The notes under the pieces were generated by a model. It saw nothing but the letters and a program-made list of their open reading frames with translations. It was not told where the DNA came from and did no database searches. This document shows, in pieces, positions 17,406-25,060 of a stretch of 64,000 nt of DNA (position 1 is the stretch's first letter; every line of letters begins with the position of its first letter). Source of the DNA: Streptomyces corallincola (lineage in GTDB: Bacteria; Actinomycetota; Actinomycetes; Streptomycetales; Streptomycetaceae); contig NZ_JAHRXF010000005.1 of NCBI RefSeq assembly GCF_019104725.1, positions 62,001 through 126,000 of the forward strand, in the 5' to 3' direction. Made by a program: the position numbers and the translations under genes.

Positions 17406-17441
17406 GCACCCGCCGCGAGCCGGACCGTACGGCGTGAGCGT

Positions 17442-18467
17442 TCAGCCGTCGCGGTCGCCCGGGGCGCGGGACTCCTCCACCGCGTGCCCGGCCACGGGAT
17501 CAGGCGCCTGCCCGGCCACGGGTCCCGGTACGGCGTCCGGCGCGCTGCCGTCGCCCTCCGCGCCCGGCCGCAGCTCCTTCCCGACCCCCTCGTCCCCCTT
17601 CCCCGCGCCCGCCTGGCGCCGGACCGTCCAGGCCCCCGCCGCGACCACCAGTGCCATCGCGGTCAACTGCCGTACGGTGAGCCGTTCGCCGAGTGCCAGG
17701 TAGCCGATCAGGGCGCCGACCGCCGGGCTCAGGGCCAGCAGGACACCGAAGGCGCGGGCGTCGATGCGGCGCAGCAGGGTCATGTCCAGGGAGTACGGGA
17801 TCACCGAGGACAGCAGGGCCACCGCGAGACCCGGCAGCAGCACCCACGGACGGGCGGCGACCGTGCCGCCGCCGGAGAACGCCGACACGGGCACGAGGAC
17901 GCACGCGCCGCAGGCCAGCGCGATGGCGAGGCCGCCGAAGTCGGGGAAGAGCCGGCCCAGGCGCCGGTTGAGCACGACGTAGGTCGCCCGGCACACCGCG
18001 GCGAGGCAGCCCAGCGCCACACCCACCGCCGGGAGCGACGCGCCCGGTGTCGCCAGCAGCAGCACGCCCGCGAGCGCCAGGACCGCCGCCGCCAGATGGG
18101 CCGCGCTGCGGGACAGCGCCGCCGACAGCAGCAGCGGGCCGAGCAGCTCCAGCGTGGCGGCGACACCGATCGGGAGATGGTCCAGCGCCTGGAAGTAGGC
18201 CAGGTTCATCACCGCCAGGGTCAGGCCCAGCGCGAGCGCCGCCCCCCACTGCGCACGGGACACGGCACGCAGCTTGGGCCGGACCAGCGCGCACATGATC
18301 ACGGCGGCGAAGCCCAGGCGTATCCCCGCGAGCGCGGTCGGACTGATCGTCCCGTACGTGAGCTTGGCGACCGCCGCACCCGTTTGCAGGCTGGCGACCT
18401 GCCCGAGCATCAACAGCGGCGCGACCAGCGCGGTCGAACGCCGGGGGAGCGGTGTGGGGTGCGACAT
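17442..18467 (-). CDS. EamA/DMT-family transporter (RhtA-like exporter)
   Basis: A 341-residue drug/metabolite transporter with about ten membrane spans forming two EamA repeats. The landmarks VAPLLMLGQVASLQTGAAVAKLTYG, LAGIRLGFAAVIMCALVRP and AYFQALDHLPIGVAATLELLGPLLLS resemble RhtA-type amino acid exporters. The last 40 residues are a charged, Gly/Pro-rich cytoplasmic tail. ATG 18467 was chosen because the upstream extension is Pro/Arg-rich and unlike the family. It diverges from a CGNR zinc-finger gene across 130 nt, a common arrangement of exporter and regulator. Substrate is unknown. Confidence 0.85.
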   Translation of the reverse strand: MSHPTPLPRRSTALVAPLLMLGQVASLQTGAAVAKLTYGTISPTALAGIRLGFAAVIMCALVRPKLRAVSRAQWGAALALGLTLAVMNLAYFQALDHLPIGVAATLELLGPLLLSAALSRSAAHLAAAVLALAGVLLLATPGASLPAVGVALGCLAAVCRATYVVLNRRLGRLFPDFGGLAIALACGACVLVPVSAFSGGGTVAARPWVLLPGLAVALLSSVIPYSLDMTLLRRIDARAFGVLLALSPAVGALIGYLALGERLTVRQLTAMALVVAAGAWTVRRQAGAGKGDEGVGKELRPGAEGDGSAPDAVPGPVAGQAPDPVAGHAVEESRAPGDRDG

Positions 18468-18597
18468 GGGGAGGGGCGGCCCTTTCACGGGTCGTGGGGG
18501 GTGTGCGGCGGGCCGTACGCCCGTGCCGCACGCCGGAGGTCCGAGCGGCACCAGGTCATCCGCTCATCCGTTCTTCACACCATGATGTAATCCCTTT

Positions 18598-19119
18598 GTG
18601 CACTTCAACCATTACGGCGGTGACGCGGCCCGGCTCGGTGCCGACCTCGTCAACCTCCCCGCCCCGCCCGCACCGGAGGACCTGGCCGCGCTGCTCGCCG
18701 CGCACGGGGTCGCCCGCCGGGCACTGGACACCGCGCGGGCACGGGAGATCTGGGAGTGGAGCCGCCGCCTGTCCGCCTGCTTCGGGCCGACCTCGCTGGA
18801 GGAGCGCGTCCGCGCGGTCAACGCCCTGCTCGCGGACGCGTCCAGCCGCCCGCGGATCTCCCTGCACGACGGACACCCGCACCTGCACTACAGCGCCCCG
18901 GACGCCGATCCCGCCGCCCACGTCCGCGCGGTCACCGCCGCCGGGCTCGCCTACGTCGTCTGCTTCGCCGGTGCCGACCGCCTCGGCCGCTGCGCCCGCG
19001 AGGGCTGCGGCACCGCCTACGTGGACACCTCGCGCAACGGCCGCCGCACCTACTGCACGGTGCGCTGCGCCAACAACGACGCGGTCGCCCGGCACCGGAG
19101 GCGCACCAACGGGCCGTGA
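18598..19119 (+). CDS. CGNR zinc-finger (ABATE-domain) putative transcriptional regulator
   Basis: A 173-residue protein of the ABATE/CGNR family. The N-terminal helical ABATE domain begins FNHYGGDAARLGADLVNL; the C-terminal zinc finger has the pattern RCAREGCGTAYVDTSRNGRRTYCTVRCANNDAV (read in parts), with four cysteines and the C-x-N-x(2) dipeptide typical of CGNR fingers. GTG 18598 is the start, with no strong ribosome site visible, so a leaderless or short-leader transcript is possible: a TAATCC-like segment lies just upstream. Such proteins are thought to bind DNA. It diverges from the EamA exporter, its most likely target. Confidence 0.82.
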   Translation: MHFNHYGGDAARLGADLVNLPAPPAPEDLAALLAAHGVARRALDTARAREIWEWSRRLSACFGPTSLEERVRAVNALLADASSRPRISLHDGHPHLHYSAPDADPAAHVRAVTAAGLAYVVCFAGADRLGRCAREGCGTAYVDTSRNGRRTYCTVRCANNDAVARHRRRTNGP

Positions 19120-19156
19120 GGGAACGTGAGGGAAAGGGAGTCCGTGGCTCGGTCCG

Positions 19157-19699
19157 TCAGTGCGCGCCGAGGCCGCGGAGGAAGGTGTCCACCGCCGTGT
19201 CCGCCGCCTGCGCGGGGGTGAGGGCGGGGAGGCCGTGGGAGGCGAGGTGCATGACCTGGCGCAGGAGGCCGCCGGCCCAGCCGTCCGGCAGGCCGGGGCG
19301 GAGCAGGCCCTCGTCGGCCGCGCGCCGGAGGAAGTCGTCCACCTCGGTGATCAGGACGTTCCGGCGGGCGCGGATGGACTCCTCGGCCCGCATCCGGGTC
19401 AGCTCCACCGGCCAGGCGCGGTTCACCGCGATCACGCCCTCCATGTACCGGTGCAGGGCGACCGTCACCGGTGCCTCGCGCAGCCGAGCCTCCGCGACGA
19501 CCCTCTCCAGCGCGTCCAGCCGGGCCGCGTACACCGCGTCCAGCAGGGCTTCCCGGGTGGCGAAACGCCGGTAGACCGTACGCCGGTCCACCCCGGCCTC
19601 GGCCGCGATCGCCGCGATGCTCACGGCCGGGTCGTCGGCGAGCATACGGGCCCCGGTCCGCAGGACCAGCTCCAGATTGCGCGCGGCGTCAGATCTCAC
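19157..19699 (-). CDS. TetR-family transcriptional regulator
   Basis: A regulator of about 180 residues. The helix-turn-helix is VSIAAIAAEAGVDRRTVYRRFATREALLDAVY near the N-terminus; the rest is the helical ligand domain with FDD-like EVDDFLRRAADEGLLRPG. GTG 19699 was preferred because a TATAAT lies only 6 nt upstream of it on the same strand, implying a leaderless transcript; an ATG at 19729 would extend through that promoter. It converges with the CGNR gene 37 nt away and has no clear divergent target other than what lies toward the anti-sigma gene, so it may mainly autoregulate. Confidence 0.85.
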   Translation of the reverse strand: MRSDAARNLELVLRTGARMLADDPAVSIAAIAAEAGVDRRTVYRRFATREALLDAVYAARLDALERVVAEARLREAPVTVALHRYMEGVIAVNRAWPVELTRMRAEESIRARRNVLITEVDDFLRRAADEGLLRPGLPDGWAGGLLRQVMHLASHGLPALTPAQAADTAVDTFLRGLGAH

Positions 19700-19705
19700 G
19701 TGCGC

Positions 19706-19748
19706 ATTATAGACACGAGACAGTGCCATTTGGCGTCCTTTATGGCAC
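19706..19748 (-). promoter_or_regulatory. Leaderless promoter and TetR operator candidate
   Basis: On the reverse strand TATAAT (19711-19706) precedes the GTG start by 6 nt. Just upstream lies a perfect inverted repeat GTGCCAT (19723-19729), 12 nt, ATGGCAC (19742-19748). The repeat covers the expected -35 zone and is a good autoregulatory operator for the TetR protein. Confidence 0.5.
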
Positions 19749-19836
19749 GTCAGTGTGGCAGAACGGATGCTTCCCGGCGTTCCGCCGGGAAGCCCCGCCA
19801 CACGCACCGGGACGCCCGGCGGGCGCCCCGGTTACC

Positions 19837-20589
19837 TCAGGTGGGCCGTACCGTGACGAACCGCTTGCCCTGTTCGTTCTCGACCACTATTTCCCTCACG
19901 TGGTCCGGCGCGACCGCGGCGGCGCCGTCCAGACCGCCCTGGCCCAGCGGCGGGAACGCGGTGGGGCCGCCGTTCCCCGGGATCACCCAGCCCAGCGCGG
20001 TCTCCTGGGCGCCGTCGTCCGAGACGACGACGACTCTGCACCGTTCGCCCGCCGGGATGCCGGTGACCGCCGCGTTGATCTTCACCCAGTCGTTGACCGG
20101 GGTCAGTTCTACGCGCATCGCCGCCTTCGTCGTGCTGTCGGTGGCCGACGCGACGCGGACGCCCGGCGGGAGGCCGCCGGGCGCCGGAGTCGTGCTCGCG
20201 GGCGCGCTCGTCGCGGGCGGACCCGCCACCTCGCGCGCCGTGCCGTTGCCACCGGCCGCGTACCCGCCGAGAAACAGGACGGCGGCCGAGGCGGCCGCGC
20301 CGATTCCGACGACCAGCGAACGGCGACGCCAGGCCCCGGCCTCCTCGGCGCGGACCTGGCGCAGCGTGCGCTGGAGCAGGAGGTCACCGCCCTCGGGCGG
20401 GCCGTCCAGAAACGCCTCGGGCGGCACCTCGCCGAGGGCCGCTTCCATCTCCCGCAGTGCCGCGAGTTCCATCCGGCACCCCTCGCACTCGGCGGTGTGT
20501 CCGTCGATCTCCGACCGCTCGGCACTGCCAAGGACGTCCAGCGCGTAGGCGCCGAGCAGTTCGTTGCCCGGATGCTGCTGCGTACTCAT
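19837..20589 (-). CDS. Zinc-finger anti-sigma factor (RskA/RslA-like)
   Basis: A 250-residue anti-sigma factor. Residues 1-60 form the zinc-binding anti-sigma domain with the H-x3-C-x2-C motif HTAECEGC and the preceding ELLGAYALDVL helix. One membrane segment, LVVGIGAAASAAVLFLGGYA, begins near residue 92. The extracytoplasmic part starts with a Thr/Pro/Ala linker and continues as a beta-rich RskA-type sensor domain (RVELTPVNDWVKINAAVTGIPAGERCRVVVV). It would hold the upstream sigma factor at the membrane until a surface signal is sensed. Its ATG overlaps the sigma stop by 4 nt, so the pair is made together. Confidence 0.92.
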   Translation of the reverse strand: MSTQQHPGNELLGAYALDVLGSAERSEIDGHTAECEGCRMELAALREMEAALGEVPPEAFLDGPPEGGDLLLQRTLRQVRAEEAGAWRRRSLVVGIGAAASAAVLFLGGYAAGGNGTAREVAGPPATSAPASTTPAPGGLPPGVRVASATDSTTKAAMRVELTPVNDWVKINAAVTGIPAGERCRVVVVSDDGAQETALGWVIPGNGGPTAFPPLGQGGLDGAAAVAPDHVREIVVENEQGKRFVTVRPT

Positions 20590-21161
20590 GCCGCGCCCAC
20601 CTTCCGAAGCCTCAGGCCGTTGCCGGCGGTGTTGTCGCCGCTGCCGGCGTAGAGCTTGCGCAGCGCCTTGAGGGCGTGGTGCGCGCGGGACTTGACCGTA
20701 CCCTCCGGTATGCCGAGGCGCCCGGCCGCCTCCGACGCGGTGCGACCCCGATAGTAGATCTCCACCAGGACGTCACGGTGCTCGGGCTTGAGCTTGTGCA
20801 GGGCGTCCAGCATCACGACCGAATCGACGACCTTCTCGGCGTGGTCCTGGAGCATCGGGGGATTCGCGTCGGACTCGGCGACCTCGTTGGGCCGGGCCGC
20901 CTTCGCGCGGAACCGGTCCGTGACGATGTTCCGGGCCACGGTGAGCAGCCAGCCGCGCAGGGAGCCCTGCGGGTTGGAGACGACCTCCGGATGCTTCCAC
21001 GCCCGGATCAGCGTCTCCTGCACCACGTCCTCGGCCGCGGCGCGGTCGCCGGTCAGCCGGGTCGCGTACGCGAGCAGGGCCTTGCCATGCTCCGCGTACA
21101 AGGTGCGGATCAACGCTTCGTGACTCGTGGCCTGTGGGGCACGAGACCGTAGGATCGCCAT
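20586..21161 (-). CDS. ECF sigma factor with cognate anti-sigma
   Basis: A 191-residue group IV sigma factor. Region 2 contains LLAYATRLTGDRAAAEDVVQETLIRAWKHPEV and RGWLLTVARNIVTDRFR; region 4 contains KLKPEHRDVLVEIYYRGRTASEAAGRLGIPEGTVKSRAHHALKALR. This is the SigK/SigL-like ECF type normally paired with RskA/RslA anti-sigma proteins, exactly as here. The start ATG at 21161 is followed by an acidic-free 20-residue N-terminus. The upstream 275-nt gap has a CGTGAC-CTCC-GTCACG palindrome about 70 nt before the start that may mark its promoter. Confidence 0.93.
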   Translation of the reverse strand: MAILRSRAPQATSHEALIRTLYAEHGKALLAYATRLTGDRAAAEDVVQETLIRAWKHPEVVSNPQGSLRGWLLTVARNIVTDRFRAKAARPNEVAESDANPPMLQDHAEKVVDSVVMLDALHKLKPEHRDVLVEIYYRGRTASEAAGRLGIPEGTVKSRAHHALKALRKLYAGSGDNTAGNGLRLRKVGAA

Positions 21162-21230
21162 CTAGCTACTCCATCCCCATGAGTTCACCAGGCACACGAC
21201 ATGCCCCCGGTGCGGGGTTCGGAGTTCAAA

Positions 21231-21246
21231 CGTGACCTCCGTCACG
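21231..21246. promoter_or_regulatory. Palindrome upstream of the ECF sigma gene
   Basis: CGTGAC-CTCC-GTCACG is a perfect inverted repeat with 6-bp arms, 70 nt upstream of the sigma start. It could be a repressor site or part of an autoregulated promoter. A second short palindrome, ACAATTGT, lies at 21334-21341. Confidence 0.35.
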
Positions 21247-21395
21247 ACTTCTGATCTTCCAAGGGCCCTGTGCCATCCGCCGGATGACACCGGGTCACGC
21301 GGGCGCTGAGGCCCCGTTCTGCTTGTGTGTCCCACAATTGTTCTTCTACGTAGCCCAGTTGAGGATGGTTCAAAACCGACCGGGCCACCGGCGGA

Positions 21396-21430
21396 CCCGG
21401 CCTCCGGGTGGCTGTCACCCGGAGGCCGGG
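21396..21430 (-). terminator. Hairpin terminator after the DUF1653-like gene
   Basis: A perfect 15-bp stem (arm CCCGGCCTCCGGGTG at 21396-21410, mate at 21416-21430) with a 5-nt loop. It begins 6 nt beyond the stop of the DUF1653-like gene on the reverse strand. No U-tract is needed for such hairpins in Streptomyces. Confidence 0.75.
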
Positions 21431-21436
21431 GCGGTG

Positions 21437-21676
21437 TCACGCCTCCGGCTGGAGGGCGAAACGGGGGACCGTCTCGCCGTTCTTCTCCACCGACTCCTCG
21501 AACATCGTGCGCGGCCGGGCCCACATGCCGTGCTCGCCGTAGAGGGCCTGGTAGACGACCAGATCCTCGCCGGTCTCGGTGTGGCGGGCCAGACAGAGCA
21601 CGCGGTAGCGGTTGCCCTTGTGGTGGACGTAGGTGCGGCCGGGCTCGTAGGAGTAGGAGCCCTCGGTGTGGGTCAT
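21437..21676 (-). CDS. DUF1653-like small protein
   Basis: A 79-residue protein resembling the DUF1653 family. The core YVHHKGNRYRVLCLARHTETGEDLVVYQALYGEHGMWARPRTMFEE (read in segments) matches the family's Y-x-H-x-K-G-x-x-Y-x-V pattern, the L-V-V-Y-x-x-L-Y-G block and the R-P-x-x-M-F terminus. Function is unknown. ATG 21676 was chosen since the in-frame extension to 21745 overlaps the upstream gene and has no family similarity. It lies 40 nt downstream of the FHA-FAD fusion in the same direction and ends at a strong hairpin, so it is the last gene of that unit. Confidence 0.8.
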   Translation of the reverse strand: MTHTEGSYSYEPGRTYVHHKGNRYRVLCLARHTETGEDLVVYQALYGEHGMWARPRTMFEESVEKNGETVPRFALQPEA

Positions 21677-21716
21677 GTGGTCCTCGGTTCGTTCCGTGCC
21701 GTGCGCGGGGAGCCGG

Positions 21717-23711
21717 TCAGGGCGCCGCGACGGCCTCCCCCGCATTGTGCGGGTTCAGGAACATCGCCTCCTGCGGGACGTGCGGGACCGGCGGGGTCTG
21801 TGGGACCGGCGGGGTCTGCGCGGGGATCTCGTCGCGGGGGTCGGGGCGGGGGACGAAGACCGGCGCGTCGTTCTGGTAGAAGATGTCGATGTCGGCCTCC
21901 TCGCCGCCGACGATCAGCGTGTCCCACGCCCCGCTCTCCTGGAGCGTCCGCAGCGTCTCCGGGGTGAGCGCCGACAGATGGGCACGGAGTTCCTCGTCGT
22001 CCGGCATGCCCGGCAGCCGGGACGCCAGCCGGTCCCGGATCGCCCCCATCCGCTCCACCAGCAGATCCAGGTCGGAACGGCGCGCGGCCGAACCGTCGTC
22101 GGGCCGCATGCTGAGCGCCACCACGTCCTTGATGGCACGGGTCACGCCCTGCTCGTCGGTGGCCACCATCGCGTTCCAGGCACGGGACTTGTGCCGGTAC
22201 TGGAGCATCGACATCGCCGCCTCGTGCCGGATGAAGTCCGCGTCCCGCAGCGGGCGCCCGGTCCACGCCCGGCTCAGCGAGCGGGCCAGCGAAGTGGCCG
22301 ACGCCAGACCGCTGTTGAGCCCGCGGCCCGGCCAGAAGTGGATGGCGTTGGCCGCGTCGCCCAGCAGGAACCCGAACGTGCCCGGCGTCGTCGCGGTCGG
22401 TCGGCTCAGCTGCGCCGTGAAGCGGGGCCGCTGCACCATGTCCAGCCGGAACGAGGTCACCGCCGACAGATCGTCCTCGGCCACCCCGAACAGCTTCAGT
22501 CCCTCCAGAATCCGCTTCCACAGCGGCGAGCTCCGCAGCAGCGCGGGCAGGAACAGCGTGCCGTGCGTCGGGCACACGAACTCGTTGTGCTCACCGCGCG
22601 CCATCACGCACGGCCGGGCCGCGATGCACTCCTCGAACACCTTGCGCACCGGGTCGATCCCGATGACGTTCTCGGCCTCCTCGCGGGTGAGCCGCATGTT
22701 CAGGAAGCCCTCCCCGCGCAGGGAGTTGAGCAGGAACCGGTTCTGCGACACGGCCAGTAGCACACTCATCGGGTCCCGCAGCGCCGACTTCACCCGCAGG
22801 CCCAGCACCACGTCCTGGAGGTGCTCCCCGTCCAGTGAGTAGATCGAGGAGTCGGCGGCGCCGAAGCGGGCCGCGAAGTGCTCACGGGTGCGCGACCGGC
22901 CGCCCTCGGCGATGACGAGGATGTGCTCCTTCTCTAGCCGCGCCCGCTGCTCCTCCGCGTCGAACCGCTCGGTCACCAGCCGGATTCCGGGCCGCCGGTT
23001 CGCCAGCTCCAGCAGCCGGTCCTCGATGTAGGCGATCCGGATGTTGCGTGGCGGACGCCCGTCCACCGAGTCCGGGCCGACCGGCCACATCTCCGAGAAG
23101 CCGTCCGCGTCCCCGAACAGCGCCCCGCGCACCTCGTCCGACAGCGCCAGATACTGCCGGCTCTGCACCGTGACGACCTGCTGACGGCGTACGTTGCCGT
23201 CCCGCTGGTCCTTCCAGACGACCGCGGAGCCCTCCTCGCGCCACCGCCCGTCGTGCACGGTGATCCGCACCCGCCCGGCGAGCTGCTCGTCCAGCGCCAG
23301 CGCGAACGCGAGTCCGACCGGGCCGCCACCGGCGACCGTGACACGCAGGGTGCCGGGGTCAACGGCCCGGTCCAGGCGCGGCAGCTTCAGCGAGGAGAGG
23401 TCCATGACCGTCTCCATCGCGTCCTGCGCCTCGTAGAGGAAGGTCTCGTCGCCGATGCGGATGGCGTCGCCCGACCGCAGCACGTGCCGGGTGATCCGCT
23501 CGCCGTTGACGAACGTGCCGTTGCTGCTGCCCCGGTCGTGCAGGACGAACCCGGCGTCCTCCGCGACGATCTCGGCGTGCAGCCGCGAGGCGCTGGGGCT
23601 GACGATGACGACGCCGTTGTCGCTCTTGCGACCGAACGTCAGCGGCGCACCGTCCAGAACCACGCTCTGACCAGTGAAAGGACCGGTACGTCCCACGATG
23701 ACCGACGGCAC
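21717..23711 (-). CDS. FHA domain fused to a FAD-dependent monooxygenase-like protein
   Basis: A 664-residue two-part protein. Residues 1-105 form a forkhead-associated domain: LTFGRKSDNGVVI, SASRLHAEI and DRGSSNGTFVNGERI carry the arginine, serine-histidine and asparagine positions that bind phosphothreonine. Residues from about 122 form a flavoprotein: GGGPVG at 128-133 starts an FAD Rossmann fold, and LLGDAANAIHFWPGRGLNSG (Asp452) is the second FAD motif of PHBH-type hydroxylases. The C-terminus is Pro-rich. GTG 23711 has AGGAG 9 nt upstream. FHA domains read Ser/Thr-kinase output, and a kinase gene lies 1.3 kb away at 25061. A phosphorylation-dependent oxidoreductase is an inference; the substrate is unknown. 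Confidence 0.88.
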   Translation of the reverse strand: MPSVIVGRTGPFTGQSVVLDGAPLTFGRKSDNGVVIVSPSASRLHAEIVAEDAGFVLHDRGSSNGTFVNGERITRHVLRSGDAIRIGDETFLYEAQDAMETVMDLSSLKLPRLDRAVDPGTLRVTVAGGGPVGLAFALALDEQLAGRVRITVHDGRWREEGSAVVWKDQRDGNVRRQQVVTVQSRQYLALSDEVRGALFGDADGFSEMWPVGPDSVDGRPPRNIRIAYIEDRLLELANRRPGIRLVTERFDAEEQRARLEKEHILVIAEGGRSRTREHFAARFGAADSSIYSLDGEHLQDVVLGLRVKSALRDPMSVLLAVSQNRFLLNSLRGEGFLNMRLTREEAENVIGIDPVRKVFEECIAARPCVMARGEHNEFVCPTHGTLFLPALLRSSPLWKRILEGLKLFGVAEDDLSAVTSFRLDMVQRPRFTAQLSRPTATTPGTFGFLLGDAANAIHFWPGRGLNSGLASATSLARSLSRAWTGRPLRDADFIRHEAAMSMLQYRHKSRAWNAMVATDEQGVTRAIKDVVALSMRPDDGSAARRSDLDLLVERMGAIRDRLASRLPGMPDDEELRAHLSALTPETLRTLQESGAWDTLIVGGEEADIDIFYQNDAPVFVPRPDPRDEIPAQTPPVPQTPPVPHVPQEAMFLNPHNAGEAVAAP

Positions 23712-23894
23712 TTGGGCAACTCCTAGGGAACGGTGCTCGACGCGCGGGACGGGCCGCACGGCGCGGACCGTCCCGCGTGAAGACGGATCTCTTCCACACC
23801 TACACGTGCCGGGACCTGACGAGGGTTCAACCCGCCGCGAAATTGTTCGAGCGATCGTCCGCCCGTTCGCCGTGCCGTTCTGTACGACGCCGGG

Positions 23895-24884
23895 TCAGGA
23901 AGCGTTCAGGCGCGGGAAGAGACGGCGCGCGTTCCGCGTGGTGAGCGCCCGCCAGGTGTCGCCGTCCGGCTGCCGAGCGGCGTCCACGGAGGCGATCTGC
24001 GCCGTGGTGCCGGCGGCCGGGGTGAAGCAGTAGTCACTCCCGTACAGCAGCCGCTCGGAGCCGAACGCGGTGGTCAGCGCCGGGACCTGATGCGGGAACG
24101 GGGTGCCCGCCATGTCGAACCAGAGCCGCCGGACCTGGTCCGGGACCGGGCCGATGGGCGGGGCGGTGCCGGTCGGGTCGCTGTCCCCGGCGAACACACT
24201 GCGGAACAGCTCCATCCGGTCCGTAAGCAGCGGCAGGACACCCCCGCCGTGCGTGAACACCCAGGGAATGTCCGGGTACTTGACGAGGTGTCCGCTGAAC
24301 ACGAGGTCGCTGACCGTACGGGTGGAGTCGAAGATGAACTCCAGCATCGGCCGGGGCCGCCCCAGCGCCACCTGCTCCTGGTTGGGCGGCGAGGTGGGGT
24401 GCACGAAGACCGGGGTACGCCTGCGGTTCAGCTCCTCCAGCAGTGGTTCGAGGCGCGAGTTCCCCAGGTACATCCCGTGCGCGTTGCTCTCGAACGTGAC
24501 GCCGTCACTGCCGAGCTGGTCCATCGCGTACGCCAACTCCTCGAGCGCGCCGTCCACATCGGGCAGCGGCAGCGAGGCGAAGTGGCCGAAGCGGGCCGGG
24601 TTGGCGCGCTTCAGCTCCGCGCCCGCCTCGTTGACGTGGCGGCTCAGCGCGCGGGAGGCGGTGTCGTCCCCGAAGTGCACACCGGGGGAGGAGATCGACA
24701 GCAGGGACGTGGCCACACCCCACTCGTCCATCAGTTCCAGGTGCGCCGACGCCTCCCAGTCCGGGAACCGGGCCATGCCGTCCGGCCGTCCGTTACCGGC
24801 GTCCTGCGCCTCCCGCACGTAACGGGGGGTGAGGAAGTGGGCGTGCACATCGATGAGGGGCGTGGAGTCCGGGGCCACGGTCAT
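23895..24884 (-). CDS. Amidohydrolase, ACMSD-like decarboxylase/hydrolase family
   Basis: A 329-residue metal-dependent amidohydrolase 2 protein. It opens with PLIDVHAHFLTPRYV (the H-x-H metal site), has VFVHPTSPP and WVFTHGGGVLPLLTDRM with further histidine ligands, and ends LLYGSDYCFTPAAG with the final aspartate. This order fits the ACMSD/gamma-resorcylate-decarboxylase branch, non-oxidative decarboxylases or hydrolases of aromatic acids. ATG 24884 starts the recognisable part; the extended frame is Pro/Arg-rich. It lies 183 nt upstream of the FHA-FAD gene in the same orientation. The exact reaction cannot be assigned. Confidence 0.86.
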   Translation of the reverse strand: MTVAPDSTPLIDVHAHFLTPRYVREAQDAGNGRPDGMARFPDWEASAHLELMDEWGVATSLLSISSPGVHFGDDTASRALSRHVNEAGAELKRANPARFGHFASLPLPDVDGALEELAYAMDQLGSDGVTFESNAHGMYLGNSRLEPLLEELNRRRTPVFVHPTSPPNQEQVALGRPRPMLEFIFDSTRTVSDLVFSGHLVKYPDIPWVFTHGGGVLPLLTDRMELFRSVFAGDSDPTGTAPPIGPVPDQVRRLWFDMAGTPFPHQVPALTTAFGSERLLYGSDYCFTPAAGTTAQIASVDAARQPDGDTWRALTTRNARRLFPRLNAS

Positions 24885-25003
24885 GGTGGTTTCTCCTGGG
24901 GCTGGACGACCTGTTTGCCAGGTATAGCCCGGAAAGGGTGCCCCGGATTCCCGGCGGGGCACGGAGAATCAGCGGCAAGGACCGGGGAAGACCGGGGAAG
25001 ACC

Positions 25004-25037
25004 GGAGAGGGGCCGCCGTCTCCGGCCGCCCCTCTCC
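25004..25037 (-). terminator. Hairpin after the Ser/Thr kinase gene
   Basis: GGAGAGGGGC at 25004-25013 pairs with GCCCCTCTCC at 25028-25037 around a 14-nt loop, 23 nt beyond the kinase stop on the reverse strand. A tandem GACCGGGGAA repeat sits immediately next to it at about 24979-25000. Confidence 0.6.
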
Positions 25038-25060
25038 CGTGTGAACTCCCGTGCCCCGCG

